From Pricia antarctica (GTDB lineage Bacteria > Bacteroidota > Bacteroidia > Flavobacteriales > Flavobacteriaceae): a stretch of DNA of 54,206 nucleotides. Position 1 is the stretch's first letter. Each line of letters starts with the position of its first letter. The notes below the pieces were generated by a model that saw only the letters and a program-made list of their open reading frames with translations, did no database searches and was not told the origin of the DNA. Shown piece after piece: positions 32,543 through 40,709 of this stretch. The position numbers and the translations under genes were made by a program. The stretch is taken from assembly GCA_011050085.1 (NCBI GenBank), contig DRGL01000017.1, forward strand, positions 1-54,206, written 5' to 3'.

Positions 32543-33562
32543 TCACTCAGTTTCCTGAGGATTGCACTTATCGAAAATCAGTGCTCCGTGTATGGCTGGG
32601 TCGTATGGATTTTCCCGGGTGAATGAAAACTGCTGCACCGCATTTACAGAGACATCTTCGTTCACGCCGTAAACAACCATGAAATTATAATCAGTGGGAA
32701 CTGTAAACGGATACCTTATGTAACTACCGGAAAAAGTGTATCTCTCTATAACACGACGCCCGTCGACCACTATATAGATAATATCCAAACATCCTTTCTG
32801 GTAGTATCCCGATATGCCTGCGCTAGGATTATCGTCATCAATATATATAGGATCTTCAAGATTGTCTTCCTGCCCAGTAGCGTAAACTACCAGTGTCTGT
32901 AATTCCTTGGTTCCAATTCCAGGTCCAAAACCTCCATCGACCGGTAATGTCGATGGAATATAGCATAACGCAGTGCCTGAGATTACAACGGGATTCTGTC
33001 CGATTTCCATTTCAGAAGGAAGAATACCTGAATTCAATTGTTCCAAGGTCGGTGAGGCACTAGGGTTACTAGCCTCGACATAATCCGTGAAATCAGGTTC
33101 GTTTTCGTTAGGTAGAGCATATAAAGGTTCACCATCAGCCGACATTAAGGTCGTTCCGGTGAGGGTATACCTACCTATTGGTAAAGAATCTTGTTGTGAG
33201 ACCCACAGCCCGTCTGAAAGTGTCACAGGACTTTCCCTTTGCAAAAGGTTTCCTTCGGCATCGGTGATTTCAAAAAGTACGGTAGCCGGTTCCTTGTCCT
33301 TACAGGTGGGTACCTTTGAGGTTTGCGAAGGCGTTTGACCTTGGTACGAAAAAGAACCCATAGGAACAATTTCTTCTTCGATAACTGTACCGGGTGCCCC
33401 AACGGTATCCGTGACGGTCGGTTCCGGGGTCTCCGGGGTTTCGGGTGTTTCCGAAGTAGGTTTTTCGGGAACAATGGATTCCCTGAAGTCGTTCTCAACC
33501 GATTCGCTGGTGCAGGATGCGACCAACGCCGCGATACTTAAAAAAGTAAGTAGCTTTTTCAT
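32543..33562 (-). CDS. Large surface lipoprotein (339 aa)
   Basis: The signal peptide with lipobox LVASC (MKKLLTFLSIAALVASC) predicts lipidation at Cys17. The mature part begins with a Pro/Glu/Thr-rich spacer with repeated TPE units (SETPETPETPEPTV). A beta-rich domain of about 270 aa follows (SLPIGRYTLTGTTLMSADGE, DIIYIVVDGRRVIERYTFSG). It is likely displayed on the outer membrane or cell surface. In a prophage this suggests lysogenic conversion or superinfection exclusion. Its leader region contains three copies of the (A)TAAACG half-site found in the repressor operator. Confidence 0.8.
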   Translation of the reverse strand: MKKLLTFLSIAALVASCTSESVENDFRESIVPEKPTSETPETPETPEPTVTDTVGAPGTVIEEEIVPMGSFSYQGQTPSQTSKVPTCKDKEPATVLFEITDAEGNLLQRESPVTLSDGLWVSQQDSLPIGRYTLTGTTLMSADGEPLYALPNENEPDFTDYVEASNPSASPTLEQLNSGILPSEMEIGQNPVVISGTALCYIPSTLPVDGGFGPGIGTKELQTLVVYATGQEDNLEDPIYIDDDNPSAGISGYYQKGCLDIIYIVVDGRRVIERYTFSGSYIRYPFTVPTDYNFMVVYGVNEDVSVNAVQQFSFTRENPYDPAIHGALIFDKCNPQETE

Positions 33563-33612
33563 TGTTCTATGGTTTAAAGTGTTACTGGTCGTACGAAAAT
33601 ACGCTGAATTCT

Positions 33613-33639
33613 TATAAACGAACTATAAACGGATAAACG
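33613..33639 (-). promoter_or_regulatory. Three ATAAACG half-sites upstream of the surface lipoprotein
   Basis: TATAAACG (33613-33620), TATAAACGG (33624-33632) and ATAAACG (33633-33639) are repeated at 11- and 9-nt spacing. TATAAACGG is identical to 42141-42149 in the repressor operator. They lie 50-80 nt upstream of the lipoprotein ATG, a natural place for an operator. Confidence 0.6.
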
Positions 33640-33670
33640 ACGGGTATTATCGATTAACGGTAAAATGCGA

Positions 33671-33913
33671 TTATTCTTCCTTGGGCTCGAATTGTTCGGG
33701 AAGTCTCTTGTTTGAAGGTAATCTGTTCATTGCGAATTCAGCGCCCTCTAAGGTAGTCTTGGCGTTATCAATGATATTTTTCGCTACGCCATTAATTGCT
33801 TTGCTGCGCTCTATTTCCTTTGCCAATTCTTCAGGAGTGATATCTTCTTCACTTAGCCTTTCAAGTTGTGCGAATAGATGATTGTTCAGATCAACTAATT
33901 TGTTCTTTGCCAT
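33671..33913 (-). CDS. Small helical phage protein (80 aa)
   Basis: ATG 33913 (MAKNKLVDLNNHLFAQLERL) is chosen over the in-frame ATG 33919, which would add only Met-Lys. The product is acidic, with EEDITPEELAKEIERSKAIN and RLPEQFEPKEE. It resembles small phage proteins described as single-strand-binding or DUF-type regulators, but no family is certain. It overlaps the HNH-like gene by about 23 nt. Confidence 0.6.
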   Translation of the reverse strand: MAKNKLVDLNNHLFAQLERLSEEDITPEELAKEIERSKAINGVAKNIIDNAKTTLEGAEFAMNRLPSNKRLPEQFEPKEE

Positions 33914-34697
33914 TTTCAAGTTTATTTAAAGTGTTAGAAATTCTACTTATTAAAGCCATTGATGGAATAATTTCCTCCGGAAACGACCATCTTGAATTAC
34001 GGAGCATATTCTCCTCTCGGGATATCATTTCCCAATTATCGGGAGAGAAGTTAAGTTTGTTATCGGACCTGCACACCAATATGAAACCTTCTTGAACTTC
34101 ACCGTTTGCCTTTTCCCACTCAACAACATGTTTGTGCCGGTATACTCCCAAGCTTGTGCGTATCTCAATATACCCGTCTTTTGAAACACGTTCGTGGCCA
34201 TTGTAGGTCGTATTATGGGGTTTACTACCTTTTTTAAATCGGGTTGCCTTTGTTCGATCGATTGCTTCCTGTCTCATAAAATCGGTTTGCTTTCGGCCTT
34301 TGTTCAACAGCTCATCACCCTTTTGAAAACGACCAATCTGTTTTCTTTTTTCTATTAATTTTTCTGGTATCACAAGACCAAGCTGGGCCATTCTTGAATT
34401 AACACCAGTACCACTCCGCCCAAGTTTGGCAGCTATCGATTTTACCGGTAGATTCAAATAATTGTCCCGGATGAATTTTGTCTCAGCATCCGTAAATGTG
34501 GTACGGCCCTTCATCCCGTTACTACGGAACTTTTCTTTTATATTTTTTGGAACTTCAAGACCGTTTTTCTTAAGGTATCGATACATTACACCTTTTGAAC
34601 AACCGCAGAATTTTGCCATTTCCGAACCGCTTATGACGAGATAATTCTTTTTGATGTATCGCTGCTGCACCTTTGTGAAAATGAAAGTCTTTGGCAT
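33891..34697 (-). CDS. HNH-endonuclease-like protein with HTH (268 aa)
   Basis: ATG 34697 (MPKTFIFTKVQQRYIKKNYL) starts 5 nt after the upstream gene; the longer frame to 34748 is less likely. The N-terminal half has two helix-turn-helix-like repeats (SEMAKFCGCSKGVMYRYLKK and VKSIAAKLGRSGTGVNSRMA). The C-terminal half resembles an HNH-3 domain: YRHKHVVEWEKANGEVQEGF followed by LNFSPDNWEMISREENMLRN. The His of the usual v-H-x-D-x-N block is replaced (LVCRSDNKLN), so nuclease activity is uncertain. Possible free-standing homing-endonuclease relative or a DNA-binding regulator. Confidence 0.75.
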   Translation of the reverse strand: MPKTFIFTKVQQRYIKKNYLVISGSEMAKFCGCSKGVMYRYLKKNGLEVPKNIKEKFRSNGMKGRTTFTDAETKFIRDNYLNLPVKSIAAKLGRSGTGVNSRMAQLGLVIPEKLIEKRKQIGRFQKGDELLNKGRKQTDFMRQEAIDRTKATRFKKGSKPHNTTYNGHERVSKDGYIEIRTSLGVYRHKHVVEWEKANGEVQEGFILVCRSDNKLNFSPDNWEMISREENMLRNSRWSFPEEIIPSMALISRISNTLNKLENGKEQIS

Positions 34698-34701
34698 GGT
34701 T

Positions 34702-34992
34702 TCAATCTTTAAAAGGGTTCCTGGCAATGAACACCATCTTATTATCAAGAAACTCCTTCATCTGCTCTGGGCAGGTGGCATCTGTGATGATATAGGGCGT
34801 GGGTTCCATTTCGTTCTTGGCGAAGCTGTAGAGCCAATATATCATGCCCATACGGCGAACGTATACGGGTTTGCCGTCTTTCCATGAGGCAACCTCCCTG
34901 AAATCTTCGGGCAGGGCCTGTACTAGTTTGACGTTGACCTCTTGGGTCTGGTTGCCTATCGGGCGGGGGCGGTGTGCTGTAGCTGTACTCAT
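34702..34992 (-). CDS. Unrecognised phage protein (96 aa)
   Basis: Starts MSTATAHRPRPIGNQTQEVN; ATG 34992 is preferred because it overlaps the stop of the membrane miniprotein by ATGA. It contains YVRRMGMIYWLYSFAKNEME and a helical end (PEQMKEFLDNKMVFIARNPF). No family recognised. It shares RPIGNQTQE with RPVGNRLQE in the 163-aa gene at 16893, a weak hint of common ancestry. Confidence 0.55.
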   Translation of the reverse strand: MSTATAHRPRPIGNQTQEVNVKLVQALPEDFREVASWKDGKPVYVRRMGMIYWLYSFAKNEMEPTPYIITDATCPEQMKEFLDNKMVFIARNPFKD

Positions 34993-35096
34993 GATGTCGC
35001 TATTTTTATGGAGATTAGTATGAAGGCTATGAAATAGACCAAAGACCAGACGAACGCTATAATGTTCATTTTTTCGCAATGGTTCTTCTTGGCCAT
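34989..35096 (-). CDS. 35-aa single-span membrane miniprotein
   Basis: A Lys-rich start (MAKKNHCEKM) precedes one transmembrane helix (NIIAFVWSLVYFIAFILISI). ATG 35096 gives 35 aa; an internal ATG at 35069 would give 26 aa. The stop overlaps the next ATG by ATGA, so it is probably translated. Function unknown. Confidence 0.6.
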   Translation of the reverse strand: MAKKNHCEKMNIIAFVWSLVYFIAFILISIKIATS

Positions 35097-35099
35097 GGG

Positions 35100-35267
35100 C
35101 TAATATTTAAGGTTCAAAACCCTGATATTGTCTAACTTCTGCTTTACCTTAAAGGCTTCCGGATTGTTTTCGACTACCTCCAGCATCGACCGTGCCGCAA
35201 CATATTCAACTATTTCGATATCTTCACCGAACGGGTCATCGATTGACCAAACTTTAAATAATTTCAT
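35100..35267 (-). CDS. 55-aa acidic phage protein
   Basis: Starts MKLFKVWSIDDPFGEDIEIV. It is helical with acidic residues (YVAARSMLEVVENNPEAFKV) and a C-terminal NIRVLNLKY. It overlaps the end of the upstream 67-aa gene by 14 nt and precedes the membrane miniprotein by 3 nt. The compact packing supports it. No family recognised. Confidence 0.6.
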   Translation of the reverse strand: MKLFKVWSIDDPFGEDIEIVEYVAARSMLEVVENNPEAFKVKQKLDNIRVLNLKY

Positions 35268-35457
35268 AGGGATCGTTTTGTATGTCTATTCCCGTCAACT
35301 CATTTGCTTTTTTGATGATTTCCGAAGCTTCATAAGTTTCAAAAATTGTTTCGTACCATGAGAATATCAACCATTTTCGTCTTTTCCGTAAAAGGAATAT
35401 TCTGCCCTTGGTGAGTACCTTGTATTTTGCGGGTTTTGATAGGTCGGGTTTGTTCAT
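35254..35457 (-). CDS. 67-aa unrecognised phage protein
   Basis: Starts MNKPDLSKPAKYKVLTKGRI. It is basic in the first half (FLLRKRRKWLIFSWYETIFE) and acidic-helical in the second (EIIKKANELTGIDIQNDPYE). The Trp-rich basic strand pattern suggests a small DNA- or protein-binding module. It shares its first base with the stop region of the Dam gene (ATGA-type overlap at 35457). Function unknown. Confidence 0.6.
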   Translation of the reverse strand: MNKPDLSKPAKYKVLTKGRIFLLRKRRKWLIFSWYETIFETYEASEIIKKANELTGIDIQNDPYEII

Positions 35458-36320
35458 TAGGCCATTGATTTATTGGTAAATAGATTTAGTACATAAGAAG
35501 CCGTTTTTTCGATAGGGTAATTTATCCACACCACCTCTTGAACATCGCTGGATCTTATATTGTTTTTTTTAACAGGGAATTTAATTTTGGTGAAATCTGA
35601 GTACAATTCGTTCATTAATGAACAATCATATCCTGATACCATCGCTTTGCCCTCTATATTATGAAGTTGAAACGCTAATCTTTTGTGGTCTTCATCGGTA
35701 AATTCAAATTTGTAATCGTTAAAAGAGGCACGACTTCTTTTCGAATAAGGCGGGTCGCAATAAAAAAATGCATCCTTGAAATCAAAACGTTCTATGCATT
35801 CCGAATAGTCGCAGTTTACAATCTGAAAATTGTTTCGAATTTCCTTTGCGACATCCATCAATTTCGGAACAGCATTACGTAGTTTGCTTACAACCTCACC
35901 GCCATCAGCATTAACATGTGTCTTAGTCAAATGCATAGATTTAGATTCTTTTTGTGCTCCCAGACCGAAAAAGCTCATTCTTAGGCGAACGTAATACCTT
36001 CTTGCCCTTTCCATTTTATCTTCCGATATTTCCCAACATCTAGAATATTCCAATTCGGAGCAAGGTGTCAATTCTAAAAGACGAACCAATTCTTCTGGAT
36101 CCGTTCGCAAGACTTCGAAGAAATTGGTGATATCCTCATTAATTTCATTGGCAGTTCGAACAATTTTTCCCTTATAATTGAGAGAAACAGACATTGAACC
36201 AGCAAATACATCGACCAAGTGATTAAAGTCTTTTGGAAACATTCTATATAGATGATCAAGCCAAGTGAACTTTCCACCGAAGTAGTTAAATGCTATCAAT
36301 TTGTTGCTATTATGGCTCAT
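35457..36320 (-). CDS. DNA N6-adenine methyltransferase, D12 (Dam) class (287 aa)
   Basis: ATG 36320 (MSHNSNKLIAFNYFGGKFTW) starts 1 nt after the primase stop; the longer frame to 36422 is rejected. Motif I NYFGGKFTWLDHL binds AdoMet and motif IV CDPPYSKRSR is the adenine-methylation catalytic motif. Also DVFAGSMSVSL and the C-terminal SGYDCSLMNELYSDF. Family assignment is secure. The recognised DNA site is unknown. Phage Dam-type enzymes usually protect phage DNA from host restriction or mark it for replication. It has no cognate endonuclease here, so it is an orphan. Confidence 0.92.
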   Translation of the reverse strand: MSHNSNKLIAFNYFGGKFTWLDHLYRMFPKDFNHLVDVFAGSMSVSLNYKGKIVRTANEINEDITNFFEVLRTDPEELVRLLELTPCSELEYSRCWEISEDKMERARRYYVRLRMSFFGLGAQKESKSMHLTKTHVNADGGEVVSKLRNAVPKLMDVAKEIRNNFQIVNCDYSECIERFDFKDAFFYCDPPYSKRSRASFNDYKFEFTDEDHKRLAFQLHNIEGKAMVSGYDCSLMNELYSDFTKIKFPVKKNNIRSSDVQEVVWINYPIEKTASYVLNLFTNKSMA

Positions 36321-36321
36321 A

Positions 36322-39300
36322 TCAAAATGGTACATCATCATCCTCAGACACCGCTGGCGCTGCCGCCTTCTCCGGTTCCGGGTTATTGTTCTTGGTGAAT
36401 AGGCTTGCATCCGGACTCTCATCCTTGATCAGGGTTATCAGGCCGAGCTCCACCATCTGCGAATAGTTGAAGGCGTAGCAGCTTTGACTGCCCGCGGTTC
36501 CGAACCGGGTGCCTTTGACCAGGCCCAGAAAATAGGGGCGGCTCTTGAAATATTGGCGTATTGTGGTCTGCCCGATGACATCGACGCCCTCGCGCTTGGT
36601 GACCTCTTTATTGTAGAACTGGTAAACACTTTTTAACCGCAGGTAGAGAACGGCTTCCCGTGCCTCGTTGACCCATGGCACGTACTTCTTGTTATCGCCC
36701 AATACCTTGATCTCGATCGGGGATTCTATCTTGAAATCGGTATCGTTGATCTGCCCTTGCTCGAACAGGAACTGTATGATGCTCCAGAATTCGGTGAGAC
36801 CGTTACTGTCGGCTATCTGCTCGCTGTTATCGACAATGGTCTTGCAGAGCAGCGGCAGCATTTCGGCATCCGAAAACGGAAAATCTATCTTTTCCTTCAG
36901 AATGCGATAGGTAGTGTACAGCATGGCCACATTGGTGAACACCCGCTCTTGATACTCTTTGTCGGTGAGTGCTTCCTTTAAGGTCCGCACGGTTTCCGCA
37001 TGGTACGTGGGCAGGTTGTTCTCGAAATAGGTCCGATGCTGTACGATATCTACCACTAAGCTGCTAATGCCTTCATTGGTCCAGTTGAGCAGTTTGCTGA
37101 ATTCGGTCTTTTCGGCGGGGCTGAAATTTCGGTTCTGGAACAATAGCGATACCATTCTACTGGCCAGTGCGTTCTCCATTCGGGTGGGCATGAACTGTCC
37201 GCATATATATAGGGCCGAATTCACCTTATCGTATTGGGTACGCTTATCGCCGGTGTTCATTCCCTTTTCGCGGCCGATACCGTTCCATGCGCCCATGAGC
37301 ATCCCGAAGGCCTTATCGTCGATATGCTTGTCCTGGTACTCATCCAAGAACTGAATGGTATTGACGTTACGGCTCAGGCGGCGCGACAATCCTACGGGGG
37401 TCGCCTGGGTAAGGTCCAAAGGCGGCAACCGGTAGTAAAAGAAATTCTGTACGATCTTACCAAATGCGGACTTACCACTATCCTTCTCCCCAAAACCTCC
37501 CAATAGCGGAAAACTGTCATAATTGGTCAGGAACAAATCCCGGAAAACACTGCCGAAAACGAACAGGGTGCCGATGATGCCTTTTTCTTCGAAGACGGTG
37601 GTCATCTGTGACATCCAATCCGATAGTTGCACAGGGGACTGTTTGAACACAAAGAATCGATCGTTCTCATATTTGTCATCGCCATCTTGGTTATCGGCAT
37701 GCATGACACTGAAAGCGGGGCTGTAATAGTAATCTACGTTCTGGTTGTATTCGCGCTTTTCGGTATCGATGCCCTCAAGGTGCATGATGCCGTATTTGTT
37801 TACTCTACGGAACTTGCCCTGCCAGTATACACCATCTGCAAAAGCGAAAAATCCCTTTTTGTTCCATCCCATGGTAAGCAGTTCAAGAGCCGGTTCGAAC
37901 TCACGGTTGAAGCGGATGACGAACCTATCGAAATGCTCTGACCGCATGCCGTTATGGGTGTAAAATGAAAATCCGTTATAATGGAAAAGGTACCGCCTGA
38001 AGTCGTTGAAGCTGGCCAGCATATCACTGTCGAAATCTATCATAATCTTTTGACCGGCCGTGTTGATCAGTTCACAAAGACGTTTGTTCTCCTTATCGCC
38101 CAGAATATGGAAGAGGGGCAACAGTTTAAAATCCGTGCCCTGAAAGAAGCCGCCACGGGCATGCTCGAAATGGAAGGTATTGCCGACGGTCACAAAGCCA
38201 TGCTCCATATACTCATCCATTTCGGCACCTTCGGGCAATCGGATGTTCACCGGCCGGTAGCTTCCGGTCTTTTCCTTTGAGGCCTCTGTCTCCGCGATTT
38301 CCATCTTTCCGATTTCAGCCTTGATGGCACCGACCGTCACGCCCATCAGCTTCGATATCTGCTTGATGTAGACGGTACGCTTTACCTCGTGTTTGATCTG
38401 AAAAAGGCTCTGGCAGATATTACTGAAGGCCACGGCTTTTTTGTTGGGGTCGATTTTCTGTACCTCCTTCAAATATTCCTTCTCATCGCGGCGCAGCTTC
38501 AGTATTTCTTCCCGTAGGGACGTGTTCTGCTGTTTGGCATCCTTCAAGGCGGTACCGCTGAGCTTCTCCAGTTCCTCATCGGATTTCATTTCCGTCTGTA
38601 CCGCCTTGATGTTCGCAAGGGTCATTTCCTTTATGGTGGCGATGTCGCTGTCGTACTGGTCGCGCACTAGGTCGTAATTTTCAACCTTCCAATAGAGCGC
38701 ATCCTTCTTATTGTCGTTTATCCAATCCTGCATCGGGCCGTCAAGGGAACGGGCGAACGAATCGGGATCCTCCCCTTCCGGAAGCACACAGAGAGATACC
38801 TGAAGGCCATGGCCAAGGCAGATATCGATATCGCGGACGGTGGCACGTTGTCCTGCGGGGTCACCATCGCGCAATAGAATGAGCTCTTGGGCATATTTCT
38901 TCAAGAGGGATGCATGTTCGTCAGTCAGGGCCGTACCGCAAGAGGCCACCGTATTCTCGCATCCGTTCTCGTGCATGCCGGTCACATCGGTATAGCCCTC
39001 GGTAAGAATGGCAACACCGGTGCGGGCGATCTCCTTTTTGGCCTGAAACAGCCCGTACAGCACACGGCTTTTATTGTATATGGCACTCTCCTTACTGTTC
39101 AGGTATTTGGCATAGGTGGCATCCTTCTCATCGTTCGACCGGCGACCCCCGAAACCGACCACTGCACCTTTATGGTTGTGGATGGGGAAAATCAAACGGT
39201 TTTTGAACACATCGTAGGAGTGGCTGTTCTTCGTATTGCTGATGCCCAAATCTTTCGCCATGCCTAGAAGTCCCAATTCTGTGGCCCATTTTGTTACCTC

Positions 39301-39789
39301 GTTCATCTCCGGGGCGTAACCTATCTGAAAGGCTATCTGGATCTCTTCGGAAAACTGCCGGGCCGCCAACATGGTTTTGGCCCAATGTGCAGGTTCGAGC
39401 TTTTTCAGGGTAGCCATGTACTTTCGGGAAACCTTATTGAGCAGGTTGTACATCTCGGTACGTTCGTCAAGCTTGCGCTGCTGTTCGGGCGTAACTTCCT
39501 CCTTGTCCAGATATATATTGTGGATGGATGCGATGGCCTCGACCGCCTCTACGAATTCGACACCTGTCTTTAGCATCACGAAAGTAATGCCGTCACCCCC
39601 ATGACCGGTACTGAAACATTTGAACATCTGCTTTACGGGAGATACCTTGAAGGATGGTGTATTCTCCTCCGCGAACGGGGAGCAACATTCGTAGTTCGCG
39701 CCCTTCTTCTTCAGGTCTTCAAAATTGCCTATCGTCTTGACGATATCGGCGTCTCTAACTCGGTCGATGGATGTTTGGGTGTAGCGCAT
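36322..39789 (-). CDS. Primase-ATPase (DnaG-type primase fused to SF3-like ATPase; 1155 aa)
   Basis: Residues about 35-70 are a zinc-finger region related to CHC2 (SPFAEENTPSFKVSPVKQ then KCFSTGHGGDG). TOPRIM primase core: GVAILTEGYTDVTG (Glu264) and LILLRDGDPAGQRA (Asp308, Asp310). The C-terminal half has an AAA+/helicase-like ATPase with Walker A GGFGEKDSGKS (about 764-774) and Walker B FLDEY (about 820). It would make primers and probably unwind DNA for phage replication, near the iteron origin. The zinc ligands are degenerate: the usual PFH and GCG His and Cys are Ala and Thr, leaving C35/C36, C58 and possibly H63. Confidence 0.9.
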   Translation of the reverse strand: MRYTQTSIDRVRDADIVKTIGNFEDLKKKGANYECCSPFAEENTPSFKVSPVKQMFKCFSTGHGGDGITFVMLKTGVEFVEAVEAIASIHNIYLDKEEVTPEQQRKLDERTEMYNLLNKVSRKYMATLKKLEPAHWAKTMLAARQFSEEIQIAFQIGYAPEMNEVTKWATELGLLGMAKDLGISNTKNSHSYDVFKNRLIFPIHNHKGAVVGFGGRRSNDEKDATYAKYLNSKESAIYNKSRVLYGLFQAKKEIARTGVAILTEGYTDVTGMHENGCENTVASCGTALTDEHASLLKKYAQELILLRDGDPAGQRATVRDIDICLGHGLQVSLCVLPEGEDPDSFARSLDGPMQDWINDNKKDALYWKVENYDLVRDQYDSDIATIKEMTLANIKAVQTEMKSDEELEKLSGTALKDAKQQNTSLREEILKLRRDEKEYLKEVQKIDPNKKAVAFSNICQSLFQIKHEVKRTVYIKQISKLMGVTVGAIKAEIGKMEIAETEASKEKTGSYRPVNIRLPEGAEMDEYMEHGFVTVGNTFHFEHARGGFFQGTDFKLLPLFHILGDKENKRLCELINTAGQKIMIDFDSDMLASFNDFRRYLFHYNGFSFYTHNGMRSEHFDRFVIRFNREFEPALELLTMGWNKKGFFAFADGVYWQGKFRRVNKYGIMHLEGIDTEKREYNQNVDYYYSPAFSVMHADNQDGDDKYENDRFFVFKQSPVQLSDWMSQMTTVFEEKGIIGTLFVFGSVFRDLFLTNYDSFPLLGGFGEKDSGKSAFGKIVQNFFYYRLPPLDLTQATPVGLSRRLSRNVNTIQFLDEYQDKHIDDKAFGMLMGAWNGIGREKGMNTGDKRTQYDKVNSALYICGQFMPTRMENALASRMVSLLFQNRNFSPAEKTEFSKLLNWTNEGISSLVVDIVQHRTYFENNLPTYHAETVRTLKEALTDKEYQERVFTNVAMLYTTYRILKEKIDFPFSDAEMLPLLCKTIVDNSEQIADSNGLTEFWSIIQFLFEQGQINDTDFKIESPIEIKVLGDNKKYVPWVNEAREAVLYLRLKSVYQFYNKEVTKREGVDVIGQTTIRQYFKSRPYFLGLVKGTRFGTAGSQSCYAFNYSQMVELGLITLIKDESPDASLFTKNNNPEPEKAAAPAVSEDDDVPF

Positions 39790-40118
39790 TAATCGGTTTG
39801 TTCTGTAAGTTCAAATAATGATAATTGGTTAGGGTCGTATATCGGAAATTCTGGTTCTCCGTCGATAGCCCAATCCCATAATTTATGTTTGGTACAAATA
39901 GGATTTTCATCTTTATCGTAAATCCATTCCTCTGGATATTCTGGGTCGCTGACAGAGTAAGCCATTGAATTTCCTAGAATTTCGCACTGTCTTTCGCCAA
40001 GTGGGTCCGGGTCACAGAACTTACAGCGCATGCAGAACTTTTCGGTAAACCAAATGCCCTCGTCGCCATTGCTTGGTTGGTATTTGATTTTATTCTTTGT
40101 TTCTGTAGTTCTTTCCAT
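39789..40118 (-). CDS. Cys-rich phage protein of a recurrent Bacteroidota type (109 aa)
   Basis: Starts MERTTETKNKIKYQPSNGDE. It contains YQPSNGDEGIWFTEKFCMRC, then KFCDPD, RQCEIL and PICTKHKLWDWAIDG. The four or five Cys (CxxC, then C, C, with H) suggest a zinc-binding fold, and the DPEYPEEWIYDKD block is conserved in similar proteins I recall from phage replication modules. Family name uncertain. It shares its last base with the primase start and precedes it, so the two are co-translated. Confidence 0.65.
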   Translation of the reverse strand: MERTTETKNKIKYQPSNGDEGIWFTEKFCMRCKFCDPDPLGERQCEILGNSMAYSVSDPEYPEEWIYDKDENPICTKHKLWDWAIDGEPEFPIYDPNQLSLFELTEQTD

Positions 40119-40124
40119 GGTATT

Positions 40125-40370
40125 TCAAAAATTTATTGAGAAAAAGTAGAATTCGTTTTTCTTGGCGGTGGCTTTAATTTCATCGTGAAGCTCTTGGTCA
40201 AAGACCTGAGTCGTGATTGCGATGTTTTCAAAGTCATATCCGGTATCTACCATTCTGACCACTGATAAGTTGATCAAGCCCATATTGATTTCGACCGAAT
40301 CACGAAGCTGCTGCACCAAGGCAGTCTTACCTGTCCCTTGTTTACCTGTTATGTAAAAAATTGCTTTCAT
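40125..40370 (-). CDS. Minimal P-loop protein (81 aa)
   Basis: FYITGKQGTGKTALVQQLRD is a textbook Walker A motif at residues about 5-24. The rest (INLSVVRMVDTGYDFENIAI) is short and ends FYFFSINF. No Walker B or helicase motif is visible, so it is either a minimal NTPase domain or the N-terminal half of a larger gene that has been truncated. The stop TAA-type end is followed by a 6-nt gap to the Cys-rich gene. It could bind ATP and assist the primase. No upstream coding neighbour within 170 nt. Confidence 0.7.
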   Translation of the reverse strand: MKAIFYITGKQGTGKTALVQQLRDSVEINMGLINLSVVRMVDTGYDFENIAITTQVFDQELHDEIKATAKKNEFYFFSINF

Positions 40371-40406
40371 CGTTTATTTATTAAGTGTCGTTGTTGTTAA
40401 GAAAAA

Positions 40407-40520
40407 GCGGCGGGCCAAACCTTAAACCATAGAAATCCCGCCGCTAAAGAGTCGGTTACCAGTCGACTGTATCGGTAAAGCGGCGGGGTTGAATTCTCTA
40501 ACCTTAAATTGCCCCGCCGC
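40407..40520 (-). ncRNA. Tandem structured element (three hairpins), candidate ncRNA
   Basis: Two similar hairpins flank a third: GCGGCGGG/CCCGCCGC (40407-40414, 40437-40444) and GCGGCGGGG/CCCCGCCGC (40480-40488, 40512-40520), with AGTCG/CGACT in between (40450-40468). Both large loops contain the 9-mer AACCTTAAA (40418, 40500). On the minus strand the last hairpin ends in TTTTT, so it may also act as a terminator or attenuator before the P-loop gene. Confidence 0.55.
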
Positions 40521-40544
40521 CTTTATAGACGCTCCTCCGATCGT

Positions 40545-40709
40545 CTATGTACTTGAATCTATCTTGTAATTATGGCGGTACCTGTTCGCCAATCGCTCGT
40601 TTCGCAGCTGCTTTAGATATCTGCTTTCGTGATAGTTGCTGTTCATCAGGTGAACGATCAAGACCGTGCCGATGGCAATGGCCGACCAAAGAATATATAG
40701 GGCTATCAT
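40545..40709 (-). CDS. 54-aa single-span membrane protein
   Basis: Starts MIALYILWSAIAIGTVLIVH. One transmembrane helix (residues 3-20) is followed by a basic cytoplasmic tail (RYLKQLRNERLANRYRHNYK). ATG 40709 overlaps the stop of the 156-aa gene by ATGA. It is the last gene before the structured element. No family recognised. Confidence 0.7.
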   Translation of the reverse strand: MIALYILWSAIAIGTVLIVHLMNSNYHESRYLKQLRNERLANRYRHNYKIDSST

